From positions 27,676 through 91,675 of the forward strand of contig VZSE01011543.1 in the NCBI GenBank assembly GCA_013398275.1: a stretch of 64,000 nt of DNA. Reading direction: 5' to 3'. How positions within the stretch are numbered: the stretch's first letter is position 1; each line of letters begins with the position of its first letter. The notes under the pieces are model-generated. The model ran no database searches. It saw only the letters and a program-made list of their open reading frames with translations, and was not told the origin of the DNA. The stretch is from Promerops cafer (lineage: Eukaryota; Chordata; Aves; Passeriformes; Nectariniidae). A program made the position numbers and the translations under genes. Positions 45,286 to 57,490 of this stretch are shown piece after piece.

Positions 45286-48200
45286 AGATCCATCGGGAAG
45301 GTGTCCTTGCCCGTTTCCAGCCCAAACCATCCCATAAATTATACCCTCCCCCCGTTCCAGGCTGTGATAACTGTTAAATCATCCCCCCTCTAACCCATAA
45401 ACCCCCCACAGACACCAACAGCTCCTCCAGACACGACTGAGCTCACCCATGACAAATCCAGAGGGTTTTCCCTCTATTTGTATGGATCATCAAGGCTTCT
45501 GGACAGCCCCTCGTGCGTTCCCTGGTGTCTGCCATGAATCCCACATTCCCTGGTGCCGTGCACTCCCCCAGCCCCGTGTATTGAATATTTCCTTGGTGCT
45601 TCCAGGGGCTAAAAACATTTCTCTGTGCGGATTCCTTTAAGTTCCACCCCCAAAGCAGCCCTCTGGATCACTGGAAGGGGGAATGTTTGCACTGAGGGTT
45701 TTATAGGGAGCCTGGGAATTATTTTGCTGCTAACAAACTTTGCTCACGCCTTAACAAAATGCAAATATCACAATTCCAGTGTTGCTAAAACACAGAGCTG
45801 AGATCACAGGGACTTGTTCAGGATGTTGATTTCTTTTTTAGCTGCTTGTTCTTGGTATTTGCTTGGGAAAAAAAATGTGGATTTCTGCTTGTAATAAATA
45901 GAGCAGCGTGAAAAACATGACTTCTAAGCAAGTCTCAGAAATTAGGAGCTCCAAATCCTTCTGGATTTCCCCCTTCGTGGGGGAAAAATCTCGCTAGCAA
46001 TGACAAGCACAGCCTGGGAAGAGAACAGTGGGAATATTCTGTCTGAGCAGGAAGAATCCACAGCCATGGAGAACCATTAGAGTCAGTGTTAATTAGGGCT
46101 GATTGACTGAGAACAGAGTCTGGCACCAGCCTGGCAGAGCTGCTGAAGGCCCGTGTTGAGTCACTGGGAAAACCACAGGCTGTTGTGAGAGGGGAAAAAA
46201 TTAACAAAAAATATAAATACATGAGCAGGTGTGAATTTCCATGGTCCTGAGTGATGGAGGAACCTGGAATTGGGCATCAACCCAAATTACTGTAGATGGT
46301 GCCTCCGTCCTGCAGATCCAGCCCCGTTTTGCACCCTCAGAGGGTGATGGGGAATCCTCTCCTGGGAGATCCCATGTCTGCCAGGGATCCCAAGAATGTG
46401 AAGGCAGGAAAGTGGCTCCAAGTCCTCAAAAGGTGGGACAGAGGGAATGGAGAAGCCTTCCTCCTCCATCCCCCCACAGGCAGAGCTCCTGGCTGGATCC
46501 AGCCCTGCCCTAGAGAGAGCTCTTCTCCCCAGAGAAAGCTTTAGGGCTGTGGAAAATCACTTCCCCAAATCCTCGCTGCTCTTCCACCACTGGGAGGTCC
46601 TGCAAACAGCAGATGGGCACAGCGTGTGTTACTGAGGGAGAATGTGGAGAAAGCAGAGAAAATCCCAGGGAGGGAGGTTCTGGCAGCCTGGGAAGCAGCT
46701 CCCAGGGCCTTTGGGATGTGCTTTCTGCAGCTCAGAGGATGGAAAGCCTCGGGGGCTCAGTGGAGAGGCCATTCCACTGGGAACCATCTCCCTGCCCCTT
46801 CCTCCTGTTAGGGAAATTAACCCACAATCGCCAGAGGTTTATGTCCAAAAAGGAGTCAGAGGAGTGCTTTTACTTAATTCGAATAAAGGGGGAGGCGATG
46901 GGGCCTCCTGGAGACGCCCCCTGGGGTGTCTGCAATTTCTGGAGGACGAAGCCTGGTTTTATCCCAATTTCCTGGCCAAATTTCCCTCTCTCTTCCCCCA
47001 CTGGCTGAGGCACTCGAGAGGCACAGGCTTCCCAAAATGCCTAACACCTCAGATTCCCCTTTAATGTATAACCCCCCTTTTAATTTTTAATTCTTATGGA
47101 ATTTATGGCTTTCCCCCCTTTTTTCTTTCATCTTTCAATATCCAATTTCATTTCTCAGCAAACCTGCAGTTTGTTTGTCAAAGCAAAAATCTCTTCTTCT
47201 CCATTCATCAGCCAGTGGAATCCTTCCCATCGTTTCTTTTATCTCTCAGTGCTCCTCTTGCCTATCAGCAGACCCACTGCCTGTTCCTAAAGACAGATCT
47301 GTCATTCCTCTCGCTCCAAACCCTGAAACCTCTGATCTCACAACTTTCCCATGATTTTCTTCTGGCTGCCATAAATTCCCTCAGCTTCACCAACCCTGCT
47401 GTGACATCAGTGACAATCCCAGCTGCGGCTCCTGGTGTCTTCTGCAACACCAGGAGCAGATCTCCATCACCGCCTCCCACAGCTTGATTAGGGGCTGGGA
47501 GATGGCAAAAAAACCCCGCTCCACCACCCCTTTGCTGTGTTTTTTTTTTGCATGGTTTGGGGCTGGTTTGGCTCTGTCCCTCCTCCCTGCACTCCTTGCT
47601 CCCCTCGCCCACGTGCTCCAGCCATAAATGTAACGGCACGGTCAGAGTCTCACCATTATTGTTCATCCTGCTCTTACATAATAACCAAGTTTGCTCTTTT
47701 GACTCGCCGACGTCTCCCTCCAGCAGGAATCGTGCTGTCAATCGATCCGGTTAATGCAGGAAGTGGCCACTGCCATGGAAAATTTCAAATATTCAGTGGG
47801 ATGGGCTGCTTCGCACCTGCTGGTTTGCAGGGCGTGGATTTGGGTGGGATGCTCCACTGCCAAGTGTCTGCTCTGCTCTTTGGGTTTTTTTTTCCCCTAG
47901 AAAAATAGATTTTTGTGCTAAGATCCACTCGGTGCTCTTGGGAGCTGGTGGGAGGCAAAGGGAATGGGATTCATCGCTGGCCACCAGCACTGGCAACCTT
48001 GGAGAAGACCCCTGGGTGCCCGCCGAGCCCAGCAGCTCCAAAGGGAGCGCTGGGGGGAATTGCTGCTCCAGAGCCATCCCAAGGAACTGCCCCACCGGCT
48101 GCTTAGTAAATCACCGGTTAATCACCTGTTAATCACCTGTTTCACAGCAGAGATCTGACCTTGCTCTGCGTTTAAAAGCTCTCCCTGCCTGCCCGGGTCC

Positions 48201-48779
48201 CTGGGGGCAGGGACATGGCTTTGGAATGCTCTCAAGAGCCTGAAGTGATTCCTGAGGCTGTCCTGCGCCGAGTCAGGAGCTGGGCTCGCTGATCCTTGTG
48301 GGTCCCTTTGAATTCAATTTATTCCACGGGTGCTGTCCCCTCTGCTCCCAGCTTGGTGTCCCCTGCAGCCACCCCGCAATCCCTGGGGCCACGAGGGGTG
48401 ACTTTGGCCGGGTGGCCATGCCCAGGTGTGCGTCAAAGCAGGGCTGCAGCTCAGTTTCCTGGCCGAGTCCTCGAGCAAACCCGATCCCACAAATAAATCA
48501 GGGTTTATTGCACCCAAACAACCGGGAATTTGAACCCAGCCACGATGCAGCAGATAAAATCTGAAGGATACCTAGCAGCGGGAGGGAAAGCTTCACCTTC
48601 AACCACGACTCTGCCCTTCCTGCCAAGCATGTTCAAGGGATGCTCCCCAAAAATGAAATCCCTTCTCTCTGCTTGGGCACAGCTTTTTGGGATGCTGTAA
48701 GCCAGAGTTTCTCCCCGGCACAGCTGCCAAGGTAGAGGTGGTAGAGGAACGGAGAGAGTTTCATATTTAGGAAGTTAAA
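45286..48779. other. Intergenic, no gene recognised
   Basis: No repeat or exon. A short dense stretch at 47630-47790 (unique, with tcaatcgatccggttaatgc and a PU.1-like gcaggaagtg) looks more like a conserved element than its surroundings. Confidence 0.45.
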
Positions 48780-49380
48780 GCGGGAGCGAGTTCCCTAAAA
48801 GGATGGACTGAGGGTGAGGAGACGGTGAAGAGGCAAAAGCACGCGGCCGTGGAGCCACAGGGACCTCTGTCCCCAGTGTCCCCAGTGTCCCCAGCACGGG
48901 CAGGCACCAGGAGCTCCCAGCCACCGGCTTGGCTGCGCCCAGGTCACCCCGAGCCACATGATCTGCGAGGTCGGGGCAGCGACAGCAACAGGAACAATCT
49001 GTGGGAGAGGAACTTAGGGATGAACCCAACTTCTCTAAAGTATAAAAAGAGCCTGGGGGGGGCCAGGCACCGGCTTTGCACGTCCTCCCCTCCCGCCGCC
49101 GCTGCCGCCTCCGAGCGCTGACGGTTGGGAGCCGGCGCTGGCCTGGGGTTGTGCAACTCCAGTTGTGAGCTCTTGGCATGGCCTCCACCGCCTTCCCAGG
49201 GGGGGAAACACAACCCCAGCCAGGCCTGAAGGGCCTTTGCAAGGGCTCAAACGGCTCTGCTCGGCCTCTGCCTGCCGGGTGGCTTCGCCTGCGTGGCGGT
49301 GCCGCGGGAGGCGTGGGCGGACCTGCAGAGAAGCGCCTCAAACCCCCTGAAGAGCAGCAGGGGTGGGAGCTGTAGGGAGT
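48780..49380 (+). promoter_or_regulatory. CpG-rich island with TATA box, candidate intergenic promoter
   Basis: In otherwise CpG-poor DNA a GC- and CpG-rich patch contains TATAAAAAG (49041-49049), then about 35 bases later a CpG-dense start region (cctcccctcccgccgccgct). An ATG in good Kozak context at 49178 opens a 65-codon frame of no known family. Could be a lncRNA or enhancer-RNA promoter; direct evidence is base composition and motifs only. Confidence 0.4.
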
Positions 49381-51199
49381 GCTTCCTGGCAAAGGATGCT
49401 CCTGCACCTCAAAAAACTCAATTCAAAGCCAAACAGACTTCCAGCATCTTGTATGCACAGCTACAGAGGGGGCAATGAGAGTTTTTTGGGTCGTGTTCCC
49501 ATCAGTTTTTCCTTTTTCCTTTGGTTTATTGGTGTTTCCACTTGCTGGCCCAAACCAGAGGGGGAAGGATGTGTCCCTGGTGCACCATGGCTTTCACAGG
49601 AGCTCTATCTCTCTGCAGGCACCCTGAAAATAATTACACATTTGAAAGCCTATTTTTGGCTTGGGGAAACACTATTTCTGCCCGAAACCTTCCAAAGAAC
49701 AGAAAAACCCCACAGAAGATGAAGGCAAAACTTGTGAGGTGGCCCCACTCCAGACCAGGCGCATGCCACAAAATGCCAGTCTCCAAGGCAGACCTGGTGG
49801 CACTTCCAGGAGGTAGGGCAGATGCTGGGATATCATCATCAGATGTTTGTGATTTTTTACCATGGGTTATGAGCTAAAAAAAGTGTCACCCCATGTAAAA
49901 AACCCTGCTTCAGGTGTCCTTTGGCCCCCAGGATGTGATAGAAACCCTGCACAGTGTGACATTTTCTCCTCATCTAAAGGAAAATGTGTTGCTGATTGGA
50001 GAGAGGGGAATAACAGAGGAGCAAATGAGATCCTAAATTCCAGGTACTTGTGGCTGCTGGAAAATTGGCCTTTAGTATTAAAGCAAACTGATGGGAGCAG
50101 AAGGAGAAAAATCAAAACGTGATGGGATTTTAAAACTGTAGCTCACTTAAATGAACGAGGAGCTGAGATTCCAGGAATTTTGGTTTTATTTAACTTACAG
50201 GAAAGGAGGAAGAACAGATGGAGCCACTGCTCCTGGACTAAAAATACTGTTTAGAGAAGGACATCCGCAATGCAGCTTTGAATGTCAAGGTCCTCAGTGT
50301 TCGGGTGGTTCTCCTTCAAATGTCACCTCCTGATGTTTGGAGAGGTAGAGAGTGTGGAAATGCAGAGATGGCAGCCATTCCCTTCTTCCCTTAGAAATAC
50401 TTGCTCACCTGGAAGTTTTGCAATGAAATGGAGAGGAAATCACATTTTCAACCTGTGGTGCAGGGATGCGGATGCCCCTGACCTGTCTGTCCCACTTTGG
50501 GATCCCTGAGTGCTGGATCTGGACTGGTCCCAGCTGCTGGAGGCTATTTGGGGACATGAGAGCCACCAAGAAATCTGACAAGTCATTCATAAAACTTCTG
50601 GGAGAGTATTTGTGAAAGCCAAGCAAATTCTCCTCCTCCCAGCATGGAATAAGTGACCTTTGTCCTGGCTTTTATTTTCACTTTCGAGCTCTTGCCTGCT
50701 GAGGTCAAGCTGTTTATAAAGTTTGGCAGAATTAAAAAGGCAGCATTAATCACCCCTGTTATTTTATCTTGCTGGCCACCATCTCACTGTGCTTTTGCCA
50801 AGGTCAGGAATTACGCAAAAAAATCAAGAGTGCCACAAGTCAGCCACGAAAGAACCCAGAAAATTTGAGTTAAAAGGCACAATCTTTGCAAAAAATACCC
50901 GTTTGTGTCTTGTCCCTCCATTCAGGCAGCCTTGGCAGTTCTTGTTTCTCAAAAAAAGGAAGAGTGATATTCTTATGTAATGACAGGATTCTGGGGGCTG
51001 GAGATTTACAGGGAAAAAAAATTAACAAGTATTGTACAACTCATCCTAAAAGGGCGAATAATCACCTGTGCTTCCCTCTGGTCCTGTCAACCACTGCTGC
51101 AATAAGGGACTCTCACTTTTCCTCTTTGGTTTATAGGATTATATCAATATGGGGCAAAGAGTGAGCAAGTCAGGCCATAAACTCCGTCAGGTCAGGTGT

Positions 51200-52850
51200 G
51201 TTTTTTAAGCCCTGGTTATTTAATCCCTGATTATTTAACTCCTGGAGAGGATGTGCTATCTCTTATCAGGGCTCAGGGGAATATTGCCTCCCCTGTGCTC
51301 TGATAGCAGCAACCCCCTAATCTGGAGTTAAACATTAATGAGCTGTCATGGTGCTGGATTCCCAGAAACCTGCTGAGTTAAGGTCATCCATGGGGATAAA
51401 TAATGGGGTTGGTCTGAAATATCTCCAGGACAGAGTGGGTCAAGGCTGTGGGGGAAGACTCCCGTGGGTGTCAGCAGCCCCTGGTGTGGTTGAGGTCTCT
51501 CTTGGCCAATGTCAAGACCTCATCAGGCTCTTGCTTCAGCCTTGTGGTCCAGCAGCTGCTTTCCTGCAGATGTTGAAATGGAAAGAGAGAGAGGAGGGGG
51601 CCAGGCTGGGTTTCTGAAAGCCCTTTCAGAGCTGCTTTTGTTGCTGCTAATGGCAGAGCACAGGGAATTCTTGCTGCTCACGTGAACCTCTTCAGATGGT
51701 GGCTTCAGCCTGGACTCCCCGCTCTAATTACCTCTGCCAAGTGCAAGTGCTGCCCTTTGGGGGGGTTTGATTTCCCATCTATTCCTTTCATCTAATGGTT
51801 CCTTGTGCTCGGGGTCCAAGCCATGAAAACAGCTCTTAATCTACCTCCTGCCTCCCACCAATTATTTAATACCTGGGTTTTATTCCTTCTCATTTGTCTT
51901 TCTAACTACCCTAATTTCTCTGGTTTCCCTCATCAGCGTTTTCCCAAGCTCTTTATTGTTTTCTGATTGCTGTAATTCTGCAATATCTTTTGGCACTAAA
52001 GCCCAGCTCCCCAGAGGAATGGGCTCATGAATTTATACAGTGACATTACCCAGGCTTTGCAGACGAGTCTCGGGGCTGGTTTGGCCGCCCAGAAATGCTC
52101 CTTCTGTTCCTGCCTCTCCTGTCGCTGCATCCCTTTAACGAGCAGGAATTGGCAGAGCAGGAATTGCACTCTTGGTATGAAGAGCCATGAAAGTCTGAGT
52201 CAAGAATTTTGGAGATTAAAAGTAGATTAAATATTCGGCCTCCTCCACCCTTCCCCGCTCTCTGTGCCCATGACTCAGCAGAGCATTTCTCTCTTCATTC
52301 ATCAAGCAAGAGTTTCAGCCTGGGAGGAAATTTTCCCCATGGTATTAATTTCTTCTACTTCTTGCAACTGAAGCACATTTGAGAATTCGTTCCTGAAACT
52401 TCCCATGTTCTAATTTTACATGACGGGACTGTCAGAAGCAGCACATGAGAGAAATGAGATCTCCTCTGCAGCTTTGGGGTGCCTGTGCTGCCCTAGAAGG
52501 GCTGATGAAACTCAGAGCTGCTCCTCTGCTCATTAATACCAAATTTCCTGCCTTGGTTACAGAGATTTTAAGTGACAAAAGCCCGGCACGACTTCCATTA
52601 AATCCTCTTTAAGCAATGCCACCTCTTTTTTTTCCTGCTTGGCAGATGAATCCGCCTTCTAACCAAATACTCGAATGCACTCATGACAGGAGAGGAGATT
52701 TAAATATGATCAGTATGAGGAAATGCATTGGGGTGCTGGGAATAAACACGTTCCAGGGCGTTTATCTGTTTATCCTACAGGGCTGCCCCAGATTAAGGAT
52801 TGGCTCAGACAGCAGTCAAATGTTGCTCTAAGGGTGCTTTGCCTCTTCCA
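51200..52850. other. AT-rich, repeat-free block; possible regulatory element
   Basis: About 1.6 kb of CpG-poor, repeat-free sequence unlike the GC-rich surroundings, with many TAAT/ATTA words, a GATA site (cttatcag, near 51262) and TGACTCAGCA (52271-52280), a MAF/AP-1 type element. It lies 30 kb downstream of the IRF8 start. Regulatory function is inference. Confidence 0.35.
52271..52280 (+). promoter_or_regulatory. MARE-like site
   Basis: TGACTCAGCA, an AP-1 core with the MAF GCA extension, inside the AT-rich block. Confidence 0.4.
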
Positions 52851-53689
52851 GTAATTTGTTTCTTTTTCTGTCTGAGAATGGAATTAAGAGAGTCACAAAC
52901 TATGACGAGGGATTGTGCTTGTGAAATGTTCTGCATTTTTTGAAGGGCAGGAGGAGGCAGCTGCATGGTGAGTACTGGTGGGTGGATGGGGATCTGGTGG
53001 AGTTGCCTGGACAGAGACCAGGATTTGGGTTCCTGATCCTCCATGACTCCTTCTGGTAACTCATCCTGCTTGCTTTGCAAATAATTGCAAATCCTGTCAG
53101 AACCCAGTGCTCCTAGAGGCCCTCAGGGAGGCTGCTCAGGGTCAGAGCTTGAAAGTGGTTTCCTTTCTGGCTCGTTGGTTATTGGCCTCCTCTCGAGTGC
53201 AGGATGAGACGAGCAGAGGCTGATGTGTAATCTCTTGGTTGGGAACCAGGAAGAGCTCAAAAAACACCCGAAGATCCAAACACCTCCGACTCTGGGAAGG
53301 TTTGGGTTGACACTTGGCGGTGGGGTTTGACCTCTGTTGTCTTCAGCCAGGATGCTGAATTTGCAGACAAAGCTCAGATCAGGCTTTGACAGGAGTCGAT
53401 CCAGGTGGGCCTGAGGTGTTGCATGCCAAGGCCTTTGAGGCTGAGGGCTGGAGAGGCCATCAAAGTGTGAACGCACGAACGGAAATCAATGTCTGTCAGT
53501 TCCCATGATCATGGCTGGGAGGAGGAAAACCCTTTCCTCATTGGATCAAGCTGTGTCCTTTAGATTTCTCCTCCCATATCAGTCAGACAACAAGAGCAAC
53601 AAGGACCCGACTGAGCCAAGCCTTGAAAGTCTGCCCAGAACCACACCCAGTCCCGGTCATGGTGCCCAGCGCTGTTTTCCAGGCCCCAA

Positions 53690-54960
53690 TTAGTGGGTGT
53701 TCATTAGCAGGGGTGGTTGGGGGTGCTGACACCACACGCCCCAGAGCTCTCCGTGTCTCACCACCTCAGATGTCTGTTGGAACTCTGTTTTTTTGAACCC
53801 AAAAGTGTTATCACCTTCTGCCCGCTGGGTTTTTTCCACTTTTCTGGCCCTGCGGTGGCCTGACGGGAGCAGGTCACGGGACAACCTGTCATGTGGAACC
53901 AACCGCCCGCGTCTTGGCGTGGTCCGTACCTACCTTTTTTTATCTTTGGAGAGACCAGATTATGACCATAAAAGGGAAGAACGGAATTTTGGGCGAGGAG
54001 CCCTGCTCCGATTGGCTGGGTGACGATTCGCGATGGTTTCGGGGGAAATAACCAGATGGGAGTAATTTTGGGGCCTGAGAATAAAAACAATACAACAAAA
54101 CCATGTGGTTCACCATTGAAACCAAGACAGGACTTTCGGTGCTGGTGCCTCCCGTTGTTCTTGGTTCCACCTGCATGAAACTGCAGGAGGGCCCTCACTT
54201 CCACATGGGCACAGCCGCACAGAGCTCCTGGTTCCCATAAAACCTCTCTGCAGACAGCTGATGCCGATTAAGATAACATCTCCTGGAGGTTAACAGGAAG
54301 GACCTGGTGGTCAGGTTGGTTGAGAAAAACAATTGTACCCTCCTCCTGTGAAGCCATCTCTGCAGCCATGACCAGCTGATGTTACCTGAGGTAACATCTT
54401 GAGATGGAACTGGAGGCCCACTTGGCCAGAAACCAGATCTGCAATTAGCCTCTGTCGTCTTCTGGGTTGGGAGAGCCTGAGCAACAGTTTGTTGTGGATG
54501 AGTATCTGCAGATCCATGTCTGAAAATCCAGCAGAACAAAGTCCCATCGTGCCTGAACATGTCTTCCACCTAGCCCTTGTTAGATCATTTGCATGGTTTT
54601 AAAACCAGGGCTTTAATCTCTCGAGACACTCTCCTAAAACGTGTCACTGGCACTGAGTTACAACACAGAGTAAATACGATAAAAAAGTCTCAGAGGGTTT
54701 CCTGGAAACTTTGGCAGCCATACTTCGGGAGCAGATGTTGGTGGCCAGCAAAGTTCTTGTAAACCATGGAGATGTTTTTCTGTTTAACACTAAGCATGAG
54801 AAATGTGACAGCTGATTTAGGGCATTTGTGTTCAGGAGCGAGGACAGTGGAGGTGTTTGCCTCACCCCTGCTGGGAATGCCACACCCATGCAAATCCTTC
54901 ACTCGGTGCCTTCATCCAATAAGAACAAGATGGGTTTATGGTCAGTGTTATTCTTGGAAG
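53690..54960. other. Unclassified block, possible degraded LTR-type element
   Basis: Composition and word use differ from flanks: CpGs scattered in AT-rich DNA (gacgattcgcgatggtttcg), a CCAAT-like gattggctgg (54009), a TATA-like accataaaag (53963) and an AATAAA (about 54081) in promoter-like order. No paired LTR, TG...CA ends, target duplication or viral reading frame seen, so an old solo LTR is only one possibility. Confidence 0.25.
54378..54398. other. 9-bp perfect inverted repeat
   Basis: GATGTTACC and GGTAACATC around a 3-base centre. Could be a dimeric factor site; also in the unclassified block. Confidence 0.85.
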
Positions 54961-55850
54961 CGGGCTGTCACTGAGGCGATGACAAACACGTGCTTTGTTG
55001 GTGAGCTCGGGGTGGCAGTGGGGTCACCTGTGAGCAGGACAGGTGAACCCAACCTGGGGAACGAGGCAGCCTGGCTGCCATGCTGGGGGAGGTTTGCTTC
55101 AACCCCCTCCCAGAAGAAGTGAGGCTGGCAGCCTGTGGTTCCTTCCCTAAACTGAAGTGGGCTGTTGATGCCCCTTCACTGGGTGCTCCAGGCAGCATCG
55201 AGTCCATTGTTGGCTCCTTTGCCAACTCCATCCAAGCCCACAGAGATGCACCTTGCAGGTGGCTGCACAGATGTCTCACCCTGCTCTGTTCATCCCTTTC
55301 TTCACCTTTCCTCCCCATTCCTCCTCATATCCACCCTTCCTTCCAGTCTCCCCTTTTCCCCATTTCAGATAAGCACCAGCAGCCCTGGTGTGGCCCAGCA
55401 CCACCACCCCACTGCTCCCTCTCCCATCATGCCCCTTCCTCTGCTCCTGCCCCAGTCCCAGGTACCTTGAGCTGTCCCGTGGCAGCAGTTCCTTGGTTCT
55501 CCTCTCTCCAGCACTGGCTGCAACTTCTCTGCCTGCTCCCCTGCACTATTTCTTCAGTGCTGACCGCAGTGGTGGCTCCCAGGACCTATCGCAGCATCAC
55601 AACCATGGTGCTTGGCCCCACAAAACCAGAGGGGAACCACAGCCTCTTACTCATTGTCACCCGAGTGATGCTGCCCCATGGCCTCCTTCCCGCTGGGCAG
55701 TGGTTTGGGGACAGGGGGAAGAGGTGGCTGGGAGTGTCTGCTCTGGGTTGTCCTCCGTGGCTACCAACCCAACACCTTGGGGCTCTCCAAACCCAGCCTT
55801 GGCTGCACAATCCCAGCTCTGGTTGAGGCATGTCTGTGAGGCAGGGATAA

Positions 55851-56023
55851 ATGAAGGTGGTGGTGGAAGGTTTGTCCTCGATGTGGTTCAGGGATGAAGG
55901 TGGTGGTGGAAGGTTTGTCCTCGATGTGGTTCAGGGATGAAGGTGGTGGTGGAAGGTTTGTCCTCGATGTGGTTCAGGGATGAAGGTGGTGGTGGAAGGT
56001 TTGCTGTCAGTGTGGTTCAGGGG
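55851..56023 (+). repeat. 43-bp minisatellite, 4 copies
   Basis: atgaaggtggtggtggaagg starts at 55851, 55894, 55937 and 55980; the first three units are nearly identical and the last has diverged (ctgtcagtg for cctcgatg). Confidence 0.97.
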
Positions 56024-56644
56024 AGCACTGGTGGTGAAGCAGCTCTGGAAGCTGCAGTGGAGACCTGGGCAGAGCCAGCCCAAGGAATGGTCTGTGTGGT
56101 GGTTGGCCTCTTGCTGAGTTAGGCCTGAACCACCAGGGTTTGGGTCTAAACTGGGTTGTTCTGCAGGATAAGTGACAAAACTTGCTGGAGGCACAGCTGA
56201 AGCTCTCTGGGTGTTTCAGATATTCCCTTGTCCTCAGAACCCTCCCTGGGCCAGAATTGTGCTGATGCCCCACTGCCCTGGCTGTGAACAGAGGCCAGGG
56301 CACCCACAGGGATTTACCCAGGGCTGCGAGGGAGGCCTGGGCAGGAGCTCAGTGAATCCACTCCAGCTCCCACCCTGAGCAGGCTCCAGACTCCCAGACC
56401 ACAGGTTTCCTTCCCAGTCCTTCAGTCCTGACCCCAAACCAGCCTGCAGAGAGCGAGGAGGAATTGCACAAACGCCTTGGCTGCATTTCAGAGCAGCCTC
56501 CTGAGAGCTGCCTGAGTGCCCCCGAGATGCTGGCCAGCCCAGCCTGGTGCAAGGGACACCCAACCCTGCCCAAAGCAGCCAGAGAAGGCAAAGTGGGAGT
56601 TTTAAGGATAATTCAAATGACAAGGAGCACTTTCCCCTGGCAGG

Positions 56645-56778
56645 ATGAAGACAGGTATGGACGGGGCTCGGAGCAATGTGGTCCAGTGGGAGATGTCCCT
56701 GCCCGTGGCACAGAGTTGGGACTGGAGGATGTTTAAAGTCCCTTCCAACCCAATCCCACGGCTCTGTGACTCTGCCAC
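56645..56778 (+). repeat. CR1 3' tail, sense
   Basis: gagatgtccctgcccgtggc, aagtcccttccaacccaatc and ggctctgtgactc. Confidence 0.85.
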
Positions 56779-56959
56779 CCCTGCAGACAGCCCATAAAAC
56801 CCAGCAAGATGCAGCAGGGCGAACAACAACAGGCAAATGAGCATTGGAAAAAAAAAAAAAAAAGCATAATTAAATATCAAAAAAAAAAGCGCTTTAACTA
56901 CATGACAGCTTGGTTGAACCCCTGTTCCTGTATTTGCTTAGCTGAGGGCTATCTTTACA

Positions 56960-57200
56960 AGTCTTCGCTGCCAGATGTTCCCGTATTTGCATGTGGGGCG
57001 AAGGGGAGGGATGCTCGGCGGGTCCCGGCGCCGCAGCCGGATGGCGATTGCCACCCAGCGGCTGCTCGCACCGAGCTGCCTCTGCCTTGCCAGCTCCCCC
57101 AAAATCGCTTCTCCAAGCGCAGAAAAGCCGCGGCTTTTCCCTCCATCAGGGACCCTGAAACCCGCGGGCACTTCTTTCCCAGCCAGGGGGATGTGGCTGC
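56960..57200 (+). promoter_or_regulatory. CpG-rich patch with octamer motif
   Basis: A perfect octamer ATTTGCAT (56985-56992) borders a CpG-dense stretch (ggtcccggcgccgcagccgg). Octamers bind OCT1/OCT2 in lymphoid enhancers; relevance to IRF8 is speculative. Confidence 0.3.
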
Positions 57201-57404
57201 CTAGGAGGGGCACAAAACTGATTTTTATTTTTTTTATTTTCTTTTAGTGCCATTCACTGCTGCTGCAGGGAAACTCTGCAGCTCTGAGCAAGCCTTCTGA
57301 TACACCTTGGGCCATATCCTGACAGGGGCTGGCAGACCCCATCCTCGGGGAAGGTCCCAGCAGGGTCCTGGGGGAATTATGTTCACATCTCCAAGTCTCC
57401 CTTT

Positions 57405-57490
57405 TCATAAAACCACAGAATTTTGGGGTTGAAAGGAACTTCTGGAGATTAAAAGTCCAACCTCCTTTTCCCCCCCTGAGCTTATTCCTC
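57405..57490 (-). repeat. CR1 3' end, antisense (old)
   Basis: aaaaccacagaattttgggg, ttgaaaggaacttctggaga and agtccaacctcc. Confidence 0.7.

Noticed and set aside
49178..49375. 65-codon ORF with good Kozak context
   Set aside because: No recognisable family and CpG-island composition; kept only as part of a candidate promoter region.
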